From the NCBI GenBank assembly GCA_008330645.1, contig VLTN01000001.1:558001-622000 (forward strand): a stretch of 64,000 nucleotides of DNA, read 5' to 3'. A program made the position numbers and the translations under genes. How positions within the stretch are numbered: the first letter of the stretch is position 1; each line of letters begins with the position of its first letter. The notes beneath the pieces are model-generated. The model saw only the letters and a program-made list of their open reading frames with translations. It was not told where the DNA came from and did no database searches. Positions 32,401-42,200 of the stretch are shown piece by piece. The DNA is from Cafeteria roenbergensis. Taxonomy: Eukaryota; Sar; Bigyra; Bicosoecida; Cafeteriaceae.

Positions 32401-35238
32401 CCGAAGGCGAACGATGGACGAGCGCACCAGCGGGGTGTGAGTCGCCACGATCCGCAAGCGGCGGTGGGGCGGAGGACTGCCGGGAGAATGGGGCGCGCGG
32501 TCGGCAGGGGCACGGCTCGCCTGCTTCCCGGGCCGGGCGCTCCCTGTCGCCGCGGACGACTCGCCCAGGCTCAGCGCGGCCCAGCCGCCTCGCGGCACTG
32601 ACGTCGCACGGGACGGGCGGGGCCACACCATCCAGGCCGGGGCGTCGGGGCCCGCTTCCGGTTGGGGCAAGGCGTCCGCCTCTCCAGCTCTGCGCGCGGC
32701 GTCCGTTCCAGCGGCCGAGGGCGCTGGACCGGGCGCGTCGCTTGCACGGCGGGACGGGGGAGCAGGCGGCACAGAGCGGCCGAGCGGTCTGCGGGAGGCA
32801 GAACCAGCTGCCGTCAGCGGCACGGCGCCGAGCGCGCGCTGGCCGCCGGCCCCCACGCTTGCCTCGCCGTGGTCGCTGGTCTTGCACACCAGGCTGGCCT
32901 CGATGGCGGCATGGGAGGGCGGTGGAGCTCCCGCGGGCAGCGCCGGGGCGACGGCAGGCCCCGCCTTGAACGGCAGAGGCCGCGAGGGGGCCGGAGCGGG
33001 ACCACGGGCCTCTGTGAAGGAGCCGTACCCGCCCCCGCCGCCGCCAAGCAGCGAAGTCCTCGGAGACGCTGCACTGGCAGCCTCGCCCCAGTGAAGCTGG
33101 CCCCCTGCAGCAGCAACGGCAGCTCTCGAGGCAGCGAGCGCAGCGTTGGCTGCCGATGTCCCCGGAGCGGCTAGCAGGTCCCCGGCGCGCGAGAAGGCGC
33201 GGCTGCTCGAGCGGCCGGGCTGTCGCAGCCCAGCGCGGCCGGGGCGCTGCGGCAGGGTGCTCCTCGTGGCCAGCTTGCTAGCTCCCATGGCTCCCTCTCC
33301 TGCTGGAGCGTCTGCTGGTGCGCAGGGCCGGCCCTCGCCTGCGGCGCGTCGCGGTGATGCTGCTCCCCGGCGCTCGTCGGCGCCGCGCCACGCAGCCAGT
33401 CCCCCGCTGCGCAGCAGCCCTGCGGCCCGGCGCACCGCCGCCAGCTCCGCCGCAGCGTCGATCTCGTCGGCGTCCTGGCCGCCCTCCGAGCCATCCCCGT
33501 CCGCGCCTGCCTCCGAAGCCGCAGCAGCCGACAGGAGCGCGACGGCAGACGCCTCGCCGCTCAGCCCGGGCCAATTCACCCGCTCTGGCGCCCCCAGGCT
33601 GGCCCAGTCGCTGCTGTCGTCGGAGCTGTCGGCCTCGTCCCCCGTCCCACGGCCTGCCTGGCTGCGGGCCTGGCGCTCCCCGCGCGCACGGCCCCTCAGG
33701 CTTGGGGCTTGGGAGGACCCGAGGGCCTTGCCGAACTCGATCTCAGGGAGACTGACCCCGCTGAGCGACGGGCCCCACCCCGGGGCGTCTTGCTCCCCCG
33801 TTGCTGCCGCCATGGGCGATGCCGGGGGTGCCAAGCCGGCGGCAAACGACTGCCGGCTGCGGAGGAAAGAGTCAGCGCGAACGGGCAAGCCGCGGCGCCA
33901 GCCGCCGCCCCCGAAGCGGGCGCCTTCCAGCCTCATACTGCTTCTGGCTCGGGCGATGCCCTCGGCGATGAGGCGGGAGTTGTGGGGCTGCTGCTGCGGC
34001 TGGCGGGTGGATGCGCTGCGAGCGTGGCGGCGAGGGGGCTCGTCGTCGTCACTGCTACTGCTGCTGCCACTGCTGCTGCTGTTGCGGCTGCTGTGGCTGC
34101 TGTGGCTGCCGTGGCTGCCGCCAGAGCTGTCTTGGCTCCCAGCCCTGGCGCGACCGTGGCCGTCACGGCGGGTTGCCGGACCGCCAACGCCGTCTGTGCC
34201 GCCACCAATGGCCTCGTAGTCGCCAACCGCTGCCAGAGACACCTTGTGCCCGCCCCGCCTTGCCGGCCCGCACAGCGTGCACGAGCATCGCTTGCGCAAG
34301 CGGCGCAAGCGGCGCCGGCAGCGGCGCCGGCAGCGCTCGTGGTCCCTGCCGCAGCAAGCACGCCGGCACCTGCACGTGGCAGCAGCGACCAAGCGCCGCA
34401 CGCACTCGCGCCCAAGAGCTCCCAGCATCTCCACCATGGCTGCGGCCGCCCCTGGCTCGCGCAGCCTGATGAGCGACAGCGCAAAGGCTTGGCCCGAAAC
34501 GGTGAAGGCGTCCACATAGGTCACCCACATTGTGTCCTCCAAGAAGTGGTGCACAAAGGGCCAGGCCCACATGAATGCGAACGTCGCCACGTAGGTGAAG
34601 TGACGCCAGAAGATGGCGGCGCGCAGCGACCGGGTCATGCGGGTGCCTGCAAAGAGGGTGGCCCTCAGCGCAAACAGGAGGCTCCCCACAGCCAGCACGA
34701 GGTAGAGTCCCACGATGAAGTCGAACAGCACCAGGTTTGCAGAGTCCGCGCGCACCCAGCAAGTGTGGTCCGCCGACTGCGCTGGCACCCCGGTGGCCCA
34801 CACGTACACGGCCGTGCCCACACTGGCGCTCCATACGAAGATGTGGTACCAGACCATGTGCTTCCTGGTCGAGGACAGCGGCCTCGTGATAGTGATCACC
34901 AGGTCGACAAGCCAGCAAGCGTTCCAGGCCACGATGGCCGTCGAAAGCAGCATTCCGTACACCGCGCTGGAGAGGCAGTTGTCTGGGAAGATGTGGAAGC
35001 TGTCGCGCTCGTCGCGCAGTCCCATGTGCCACGAGACAGCGCCGGCCACGAATTTCACGGTGTACAAGAGGTCGCAGATGGTGATGATTTGCACCATTTT
35101 CCCGAGCTGCTCTTGCCTGAGGCGCTTGTCCCACCAGAACATTCCAAGGACAAGGAACCCGCCAACAAACGACAGGCAACCCGTGTACAGGTGCACATCC
35201 ACGATGCTGTCGTACGTGCTCGTGTCATCGCTCGCCAT
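29449..35238 (-). CDS. GPCR-phosphatidylinositol phosphate kinase fusion (RpkA/GPCR-PIPK type)
   Basis: An uninterrupted frame of 1,929 residues. Seven hydrophobic helices lie in the first about 265 residues (VGGFLVLGMFWWD, IITICDLLYTVKF, VYGMLLSTAIVAWNACWLVDL, WSASVGTAVYVWATG, FDFIVGLYLVLAVGSLLFAL, ATFAFMWAWPFV and a seventh), with the layout of a Dictyostelium-type cAMP receptor-like GPCR. A Cys/Arg-rich juxtamembrane stretch and about 1,300 residues of low complexity follow. The last 290 residues are a PIP kinase: ILKTIERDEVE, LLCRFLALIVVHV, VFDLKGSTVGR with the DLKGS motif, catalytic TYGLMDYSCLLAI and metal-side GIVDLLQQYDLGKKIEH. Such fusions are known in amoebozoans and oomycetes, and would couple ligand sensing to PIP2 production at the plasma membrane. 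Its start faces the TIR-STAND-SH2 gene. Confidence 0.88.
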   Translation of the reverse strand: MASDDTSTYDSIVDVHLYTGCLSFVGGFLVLGMFWWDKRLRQEQLGKMVQIITICDLLYTVKFVAGAVSWHMGLRDERDSFHIFPDNCLSSAVYGMLLSTAIVAWNACWLVDLVITITRPLSSTRKHMVWYHIFVWSASVGTAVYVWATGVPAQSADHTCWVRADSANLVLFDFIVGLYLVLAVGSLLFALRATLFAGTRMTRSLRAAIFWRHFTYVATFAFMWAWPFVHHFLEDTMWVTYVDAFTVSGQAFALSLIRLREPGAAAAMVEMLGALGRECVRRLVAAATCRCRRACCGRDHERCRRRCRRRLRRLRKRCSCTLCGPARRGGHKVSLAAVGDYEAIGGGTDGVGGPATRRDGHGRARAGSQDSSGGSHGSHSSHSSRNSSSSGSSSSSDDDEPPRRHARSASTRQPQQQPHNSRLIAEGIARARSSMRLEGARFGGGGWRRGLPVRADSFLRSRQSFAAGLAPPASPMAAATGEQDAPGWGPSLSGVSLPEIEFGKALGSSQAPSLRGRARGERQARSQAGRGTGDEADSSDDSSDWASLGAPERVNWPGLSGEASAVALLSAAAASEAGADGDGSEGGQDADEIDAAAELAAVRRAAGLLRSGGLAAWRGADERRGAASPRRAAGEGRPCAPADAPAGEGAMGASKLATRSTLPQRPGRAGLRQPGRSSSRAFSRAGDLLAAPGTSAANAALAASRAAVAAAGGQLHWGEAASAASPRTSLLGGGGGGYGSFTEARGPAPAPSRPLPFKAGPAVAPALPAGAPPPSHAAIEASLVCKTSDHGEASVGAGGQRALGAVPLTAAGSASRRPLGRSVPPAPPSRRASDAPGPAPSAAGTDAARRAGEADALPQPEAGPDAPAWMVWPRPSRATSVPRGGWAALSLGESSAATGSARPGKQASRAPADRAPHSPGSPPPHRRLRIVATHTPLVRSSIVRLRSNSASEFAPGCANPFIEDLITAAAAPLGWSAPRAVGEQEAALAARRAAVAGHGGCPLLLPAPNLPASLVSRAQPTPAGSWVLAGVDLAFGDDGDDEDDHPASPAQTWAAVAAAAASQASAEAEATEAALDSLGGWPGGRSAPAASDRRGAQGTDAGQPVTGDAGFSDDSEEEGERVGAWMTTPHRGSAQPKAGWVRDRMRTLSGAPAAQLRAKGGLPGQPGQRATPGRSKLSQETPFPDEKSGPTDSRASAAAAAAMAGMKRPESPKPLQGFDVGATLRRELSLCVLSGLCQTVLVAELDYGLAKDAAARRGPAHKEAPCVSLALGDSALSSGGRLASGQSFGPGSTTSIGKESAGPSSAAAQGAAPASGAGGASGWWGTESLGRAGDGSAVIPGPLPPPEKVESFAELLKRPATARRRFSMLSNFSSKKFQRAARKVAHAAAVKAAEDDALLAASSSGRFRSRRRQKRRRALSTRYKPPLGSLVSMTLNGSMAGAGRAAGVPILVEGEDSTTSGEDSERGARRSLGHRGSRSHKSHTAKASRAGRAGETGTLQHPGRGRGSGSPAAAAPGGLGQRSDSTDSSMHLDEPLLLGAGADGRGSFSRQSSGSSVDEGGSPLLSSDPPRVRVFTAAPRRSDRRRSSVMDEFQVQSIEDEAFAKLRARMGIGGVQLASAFDPALMQEGKLRAHFSHGASRSFFCRSVNDDIILKTIERDEVEALASLLPAYLKHLDVNPDSLLCRFLALIVVHVRGVGPLYCLVMQNSFPFGNLGMQSVVFDLKGSTVGRRSKPAGDDSHGAKKGKAKPKGALRLDQDFREMAPKGVPLASPRLTSEIVSQVIRDVTLLGTYGLMDYSCLLAISPVPDGCRAQVQSAGPAPLNAGGPPRRWSSFSAVVSEIPEWRPDPSVPARKSVQVVAQIGIVDLLQQYDLGKKIEHRFKQLMRLGRSADVSAVPAERYASRFSDFVANVLQGCDIALKPAKGPTG

Positions 35239-35592
35239 GGCGGCGGCGAGGCTCCGCCCCAGGCAGAAGCTTCAAGGTGCAAAGCTCGCGGCCAGACGAC
35301 GCGCCAGCTCGCCACACCCCCTTCCGGTGCGCTCGTCCCTGGCGGTCGCGCGAGGTGCTTTCCGGCGGCGCGCCCTTGCCGAGCAGGAGCCTGGCCTGCC
35401 TCCGCGGCCGCCTGCTGCTCGGGACGCCAAGTGGGGCTGCCGCTGGGACCGCTTGCAGAGCCCTCTGTCTCAGCGACTCGCTGGCAATTCCAGTCCGTCG
35501 AATACGGGCGGCAAGCACTCCCGCTGCAGCAGCCCAAGGCAAAGCCCTCGGGCCTGCCCGCCCTGCGCGCTGCCCCGGACCGACGAGCGGTG
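35239..35592. promoter_or_regulatory. Divergent promoter region GPCR-PIPK / TIR-STAND-SH2
   Basis: 354 bp between two divergent start codons must hold both promoters. No TATA or CCAAT motif stands out. The shared region makes co-regulation possible but does not show it. Confidence 0.45.
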
Positions 35593-38500
35593 ATGGCCGC
35601 TTCGCACGAGGCCCGCGCCGTGCCGAGCGTACCTGGCGCTGGCGACGGCCGGGTGAAGCGGGAGATTTTCCTCAGCTATGGCCACGGCGGATATACGCAG
35701 CTCGTGCGCCTGGTCGCCCAGGGCTTGCTTGAGCGCGGTGAGCCGCGCATTATCCGGCAGCCTCGCGCTGCGTGCCGGCCAGCGCTCATGGTGCACCCTG
35801 CACTGCTGGCTCTCACAATCAACAGGCGAGTGGCCGAGGTGGCTGGCCCGTGTTGTTTTTGGCGCCCTCAGGCCACACCGTCTGGTTTGATGAGCTCGCG
35901 CTGGAGGTGGGACACAAGTGGGCGGACAAGATGTCCGAAGGGCTTCGGGACGGGGCAGGCGCTAGCAACAAGCTGGTGATTTTTTTCCTCGACTACTATG
36001 CATGCCGGAGGGACGAGGACAACATGCCGCAGGCAAGGGGCAACGGCTTTTGCGTCAACGAGATGGCCATTGCGTCGACTACCGAAACTCCCTTGCTCGT
36101 TGTGGCGCTGGCCGATGCGCACCCTCCGGCTCCCCTGTGTTTCGAGGACAAGCTCTGCCTCGATGTCCGGGACGTGCTCGGCGACCGCGACCTGAGGCTC
36201 CAGGACGGATACGAGGGGGCAGCTTTGGACGCGATCACAGCAGCGCAAGCGGCGCCGGAGGAGGAGCTGTTCAGGCGGTGCGACCTCGGCTCAGTTCCCA
36301 ACCTCGCCTCGGCGAAGGACGTGAGCGCTGCTATGGCCGCCTACTTTTTGCACAGGCCGGGGGCCATTTCGGTTGTCCGCCGCATCGTTGACATGGCTGG
36401 CCAGCCAGACCCTGTTGGGGGCATTGGCGAGGCTGCCAGGCTGCTTGGTGCCAAAACGACTGTCATTAGGCACATCACACACTACAAGCGCGAGGAGCCG
36501 CGCGAGCCTGCGGCACCCGGGCTGACGACTGGCCCGAAGCGGCGGCTCTTCATCGTGGGAGAGAGGGGCGTCCAGCCGCTGCTGCTCAGGCTGCGAGATG
36601 CGCTGGTGGCGCGTGGGCACGATGCCAAGAGCATGCACTGCGATGCCGTGGCCGGCCGCGCGCTCGACTCGGCGGACGCTGCCGACCACGGCATCAACTG
36701 GGCGACGGAGCGCAAGGACGAGTGTCCCGGGATCCTCCTCGTGCTCATGTCGGACGGCTTTGTGGAGCCGAGCGGTGACATCATCGCCAAGGCCAACAGC
36801 TCATTCTTGCCAGTGGTTCCGTTGCGCGTGACCACTACCTGTGTTATGCCGATCACTCTCATTACAATTCAATACCAGGACTTCGTCCCCGCGGTTGCCG
36901 GCGCAATCGAGGATGGGTCGTTCGAGGTGCACGCTGCGTTCGACCACTTCGCAGAGCTGCTGGGCACGTCTCTCGACCAGGGCTTGGAGTTGCACGACCA
37001 GACCAACGCCGCGAGACGTCGCGTGGAGGGGCTGTTCAAGCCCCAGGCAATCGGAGCCGAAATCGCGCGGCACACCCTGTTCTGCGGCCGGACACTGCTC
37101 AAGGCAGAGGTGGAAGCCTGGAGACTTGCCCCGACGAGCGCCGTGGTGAGGGTGTACGAGGGGCACCTGGGCTGCGGCAAGACGGCTCTGGCGAGCCACC
37201 TTGCTCGAACTTGGCCGTCGGTTTGGGCGCTTCAGGTTGCGGCTGGCGCCCCTGACCTCAGGGGCACTGTCCTCAACCTCGCGTTTCAGCTGTCGTCCCG
37301 GCTGGTCAAGGGCCCATCCGTGTTTCTGTTCAATAGCGACGGCTCCCGGCGCCTGTACCGCACCGCCCTGCACTCGGGCGCGGAGGGGCCTGAGCCGGCG
37401 AGGACCGCAGAGCTCTCAGAGCTGCTTGCCAAGGCCGACGTCGAGACTCTGACGGCAGAGCTGTTCGCGGCGTGTCTGGCCCCGCAGTTGGCGGCGCTGC
37501 CCGAGCGGCTCCGCGCTGCCAGTCCGGTGGTGTTGGTGGTGGACGGTCTCCACAGGATCCGGGTCGACAACAAGCCGAACCGGGGGCTGGTCCTGAAGAC
37601 GCTGGAAGCCGCCGCAAGGGGGGCGAGCAGTGACGGGCTGCAGGTCCGCGTACTGGCGCTTGCAGACGCAGGCCGAGGCCTGTTGCATGCGGCAGAAGGT
37701 TCTGCCGCGGCGGCAGGGGCTGCCACGCCGACTTGCAGTCGGGGTTCGCCAGGGGCGGCCGTGCTGGAGGGTGCCAGTGTGGAGTTCGACCGCATGCTTG
37801 GCAAGGACGGCTCTCCGCGCCGAGACGAGATGGTGCAAGACATCCGGCAAGCCGTCCTTCAGCGCCTCGCGAAAGCCGCGGGCGTTGCGCACAGGGCAGG
37901 CGAGGCAGCCGGCGGCCTGGAAGACATGGCAGCGCGCATATGCGCAAAGGCAGGCATGGACTTTGCCTGGGCCACCGAGCTGGCGCAGCACGTGGCGGTC
38001 GCTGGCAACTACGGCGACCTTCCCGAGCTTGAAGCGCACCACAGCCGCAGGTACGAGGCCATGAGTGGGATGCTCGCAGAAGCGGGGTTGGCGGAGGCAG
38101 GCAAGGCCCTAGTCAGCGCGGTGGTACACAAACCAGACGATGCCGAGTTTGATTTGCTGTCCAGGGGGGTCTTGAGGCGAGTCATGTCTGGGATAGACGA
38201 GCAAATGCTCGTGCAGGCGCTGTCGCCGATGTTTTATCTGCGCGGCCCAAGGCACATCGTGACGCCAGTGGCAGGGGAGCAGCAGCTCGCCTGGCTCCGC
38301 ACCATGTCGGCGTACGACAGCGAAGGCAAGCGCTTGTGGGAAGCGTGGTGCATGCGGGTGCTTGAGGATGCGGACAGAGGGTGCAGCACACCGTTCGAGG
38401 TGGACCGTGAAGCCGTGGGGAGGGCAGCGGCGGCGGAGGTTGGCGGAGCGCTCGCCCTGCGCCTCGCGGGAGAGCTCGTCCAAGGCGCCGGCTGGGACAG

Positions 38501-38882
38501 TTTTTCAGAGCGCCTCTCCAAGGGCCAAAAGTTCGCCCTGCTTGTTTCCAGGATGCGTGGCCAGGCGGACAAGTTCGCAGCCATTCACGAGTGTCTGGGC
38601 CGCGACGACGCCAGGTCCAAGCTGCGCGAAATGGGCCCCGGCTCGTTCTTGATTCGCACAAACAGGCAGCGCGACACTGTCGTGTCGAGCTACCCCGGAG
38701 AATCCAACTCGGACAACCGGATGATTTACAAGCTTGAGTCGGGCAAGTACGCCATCAAGCGGCCCTCTCGGACCGTGCCTCTGACGGCACATGACATCTT
38801 TGACGACTTGCCTGCACTGCTGGCATACGCTCAGCTGGAGGGAATGCTACCGAACCAAATGCTTGCCAGGCCATCTGCGTGA
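35593..38882 (+). CDS. TIR - TIR-like - STAND ATPase - SH2 protein (NLR-like)
   Basis: Exons 35593-35737 and 35872-38882 (donor GTGAGC, acceptor CCTCAG, split Gly codon) give 1,051 residues. Splicing restores a TIR domain at about residues 22-150: REIFLSYGH, LLERGHTVWFDELALEVG, LVIFFLDYYA and FCVNEMAIA. The usual NADase Glu position seems to be Ala (WADKM). Residues 271-365 look like a second, degenerate TIR fold (RRLFIVGERG, LVARGH, ILLVLMSDGF). A P-loop EGHLGCGKTALA (Lys485) and Walker B VVLVVDGLHRI (Asp606) define a STAND/NACHT-like ATPase. After a helical region, residues about 950-1045 form an SH2 domain: GRDDARSKL, PGSFLIRTN with the phosphotyrosine-binding Arg977, MIYKLESGKYAI and DIFDDLPALLAYAQ. 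Together this is an innate-immunity-type switch without LRR or WD repeats. The spliced intron and flanking host genes show it is not bacterial contamination. Ligand and partner are unknown. Confidence 0.82.
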
Positions 38883-39251
38883 GGGTTGCTGCAGGTCTCG
38901 CAGCGACACCGCCACAGACAAGGACGCGCAAATCGAATTTCGCTCTGTGACGCAGCGTGAGCCGTCGCTTCCGACGCAGCTGCGTTCAGACCAGCGCTGG
39001 CGACTGGCATCAGTGCGCATCTGACTGCGCCGCGCGAGGCAAACGACGTGCTCCACCTAATCACCGCAATCGCAACATCTTGTGGCCGCAGCCGCGGAGC
39101 ACACACACTGCACGTGACGCCTCGAACCCGTCGGGCAGAGCTCGGCGCAGAGCAAGCGCATCCAGGCACGAAAAAAAAAGCGAGCAATGCGGCGCGCCTG
39201 GTGGCACCGGGGGAAGCACTCGCACCACCTGGCGTGCCAGGCGAGATTCCC
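38883..39251. promoter_or_regulatory. Intergenic: TIR-STAND-SH2 3' end and EDC4 promoter
   Basis: 369 bp, the lowest-GC gap in this part, with a CCTAATCACCG stretch near 39055 and an A run (8-9 A) at about 39170. The EDC4 frame is open upstream to an earlier ATG at 39048, so part of this may be translated. No RNA gene recognised. Confidence 0.4.
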
Positions 39252-42200
39252 ATGTCACTGGATATGCTGAGACGGCGGCAAGTTTCTGCTTCTGCGGCGG
39301 CGCACGCCGCTGCCCCTGGAGCAAGCAGCTTCGCTCACTGCCTGGATTTTCCGTGCGCTTCTCCCCCGAGCCAGAGAGTGATTGTTCCGTTGGCAGGCTC
39401 CCTGGACGGGGCTGCTTGCTCGTCCGCAACGATGCTGGGGAGCATGAGCGCAGGCTCCGGGGACTCTGCCCCCGCGCTGGCGGCTGCGGCTGGAGCTCGC
39501 AGTGCTTGGAGCGTGGAGGTCGCGGAAGACGGCAAGAGGACGCAGCACTTCATCCGTGTGGTGGACAACGATGCGAGCAAGAGGTGGTTGCTGCGTGACC
39601 TGGCAGGCCCGGCCTTGGCACTGACGGTGAGGCTGCGCGTTGTTCGGCTGTGCGCAAGCCTTCTCAAGACCTCGCCGATGCCTCACGTGCCCTCTGCCCC
39701 CCCCCCAACCACCACCACCTCCTCCATCACCTCTCTAGCTGATCCGATTTGCCGTGTCGAGTGTTTTCAGGTTGGTTCCCATGCGTCCGGCGCGACCATC
39801 GTCGCAGCTGTGCTCGGCCCAGTCGCCGCAGAGCCTGGCCTGCTTCGCTTTGCCGTGTGGGCGGTGCTCGGCGCAGAGGATGTTGTCGAGGTGGCCAACA
39901 TGCCCATCGGCCTTGCCAGCGAGGCCTCGGACGCGAGCGCCCTGGCGCCTTGGGGGTGGAAGGCGGCGGCGCAGCACTTCGCAGCCAACGCACCGCCCGG
40001 CGCACACGACACCCGCTCCACCTGCCTAGGCCCTGGTATCCCGAGCCTGGTCTGGCTCGGCGGAGAGCGCGCTGAGATTATGGCCGTTGGAGGCTCTGCC
40101 GCCATGACGGTGTCCGCCCTGGAGGCGTTGCGCTCTGGAAGGCGCGTCGGACCTGTCGTCCCGGGCTCGCCATTGGTGGTCATAGAGCATATAGGCATGG
40201 GCAAGATTCCCGATGGCCAGCTTGTAAGCGCCAGCGTTGCCGCGGGCCGCGTGGCAGTGACCACGGAATCTGGGTTGTCGGCCGTTCGCCTCCAGGCAAA
40301 CCGCTGGGCCGTGGTGCTGACGCCCAAGGGATCGCCGATGAGACTCAACGGTGTCCGCGCCACGACCATCGTCAGCGTGGGCGCCGAGCTCCTCTTGTGC
40401 ACCATCCTGGAGTCCTCGGGCCTGGCGGCCTTCCTGTCGTTCCCCCTCAAGTTTTCCTCTCAGAACCTTGTGGCCACCGGCGCGCTCGTCTCAGAGACGT
40501 TTCGCTTCACTGGGGCGCCGATTCAAGGCGCCAGCATGACCACCGTCGCAAGCGCGTCCGGCCCTTGCATCGTCGTGCACTTCCCAGGGCAGGCACCGCC
40601 CTGCTTCCACACCATCGTCCTCGGCCCTGACGGCCGGGTGTCCCGCACCTGCGCTGTTGCACTTGCGCCATCCGGCGCCGGCAGCGCGGCCAGCCATGCT
40701 CGGATCACCGACCTTCGCCCCGGCGCCGGCGGCCACGGCTCAACCAGCCTCATCGTGCGCGTGGCCTCTGCCGACGGCAGCCAGCACCACATTCTCAGCG
40801 CCAGCATCCCGGCCGTTGCAGTGGTTTCGCCCCCGGAATCCCGCCGCGCTGAGGTTCTCGCCGAGCGCACGGCGGCAGCCAGCGGCGCTGCGACTGCAGC
40901 GCGCGAGCCTGCGCCCTCCTCCCCCTCCGCGGCGTCCTTGGCATCCGCCTCCTCGCGTGGAAGCTTGCTGCGCCCGCGAGACCTGGCCAGCAAGGCCGCT
41001 TCGACGCGTCCCGCGGACTCCCCTGCACAGCCCACCCAGCACAAGGCCGCCCGCGACCTCCCTGAGCGCAAGGGGGCAGTCTCGAGCCCCGTGCCACCAA
41101 GCACCGTCCTGCCCGAGGCGATCCAGTCGGACGTCGACGACAGGCTGCAGGCCCAGCCGAAGCCCGCATCGTCGGCCGTCGGCCATGCGGCGGCGAGCCC
41201 CGCGGCAGCGTCTGCGGCAGCGGCGGCAGCTGCCGCCGCTGCCAGCCCCGCTCCGGTGCAGGCTGCCTCCGGCGCTGGCGACGCAGACTACGCTCGCGGC
41301 GTGGCGGAGGCCATCGCCGGCCGGCTGCGACCGGCCATGGCAGGCATTGTTCGGGAGGCTGCGGCTGAGACGGCCAGTGCGGCCAGCTCGGTCATGCTCG
41401 AGGCAGCCGACGAGCTCACCACCCGCGTGGCCACGGCCGCTGCGCCCGCCCTCCAGGCCGCGTTCATCGCAACGTTCCAGCGCGAGCTTGCGCCTGCCAT
41501 GGCCAAGGCCATCGCCGAAATGACCCGCCAGCAGGCCGCGGCCATGAAGGCAGCCAGCGATGCCCAGGTGGCGGCCAGCGAGCGCCTCTTGTCCGCCTTC
41601 GAGGCCAGGGCAGCGGCCGCCAGCAAGGACCTTCTCGCAGCAGTGGAGGCGGCGAGCAAGAGCGCCCAGCTCGCACTCCGCGCCGCAGAGCAGGCCACCA
41701 CCGCGGCCAATGGCGCCCGGGCAGCGACCTCCAAGGCGGCGGAGGCTGCCTCTGCGGCTGAGGCGGCGGCCCATCGCTGTGCCACCTCGGCGGAGGCGAC
41801 GTCGGCCAGTGCGGCATCATTGAGGCGCGCAGCCGACGAAGCCGCCGGGGCGGCGTCCCGTGCCACCGATGCCGCCCTCTCGCTCTCTGCAAAGGTAGCC
41901 GACGCCATCGGTGCCTTCCAGGCCTCCGGGGCTGGCAGGGCGGGCGCTGCGCCGGACGAGGACTCTCCCGACATGCGGCCCGCCGCCGCGCCCTCGCCGC
42001 CCCCCGTGAGCGCCCTGCCGACCATGGAAGCCGGCCCGTGCTTTGAGGAGGACAGCGCGGCCGCCGCGATGGCGCCTCCGGCTTCCGCCGCCTCCGCCGC
42101 TGCCGGCCTCAACGGCCACAGGCGCTCGCACAGCGTGCCCCCGCCAGCCGACGCCGACCACATGACCTCCACTCTGCGGAGCTACGCGGACGGCTCCACT

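Noticed and set aside
33709-35979. Plus-strand open frame (756 codons) reading into the first TIR exon
   Set aside because: Most of it is antisense to the GPCR-PIPK gene. Only the last part from 35593 is real coding sequence, and it ends at the intron donor.
35593-38882. Bacterial contamination or recent bacterial transfer as the source of the TIR-STAND gene
   Set aside because: It has a spliceosomal intron with the same GTGAG donor as its neighbours, similar GC content, an SH2 domain of eukaryotic type and host genes on both sides.
39110-39145. tRNA-like B box (GGGTTCGAGGC on the minus strand)
   Set aside because: The T-arm stem does not pair properly, and no matching A box, anticodon arm or acceptor stem was found.
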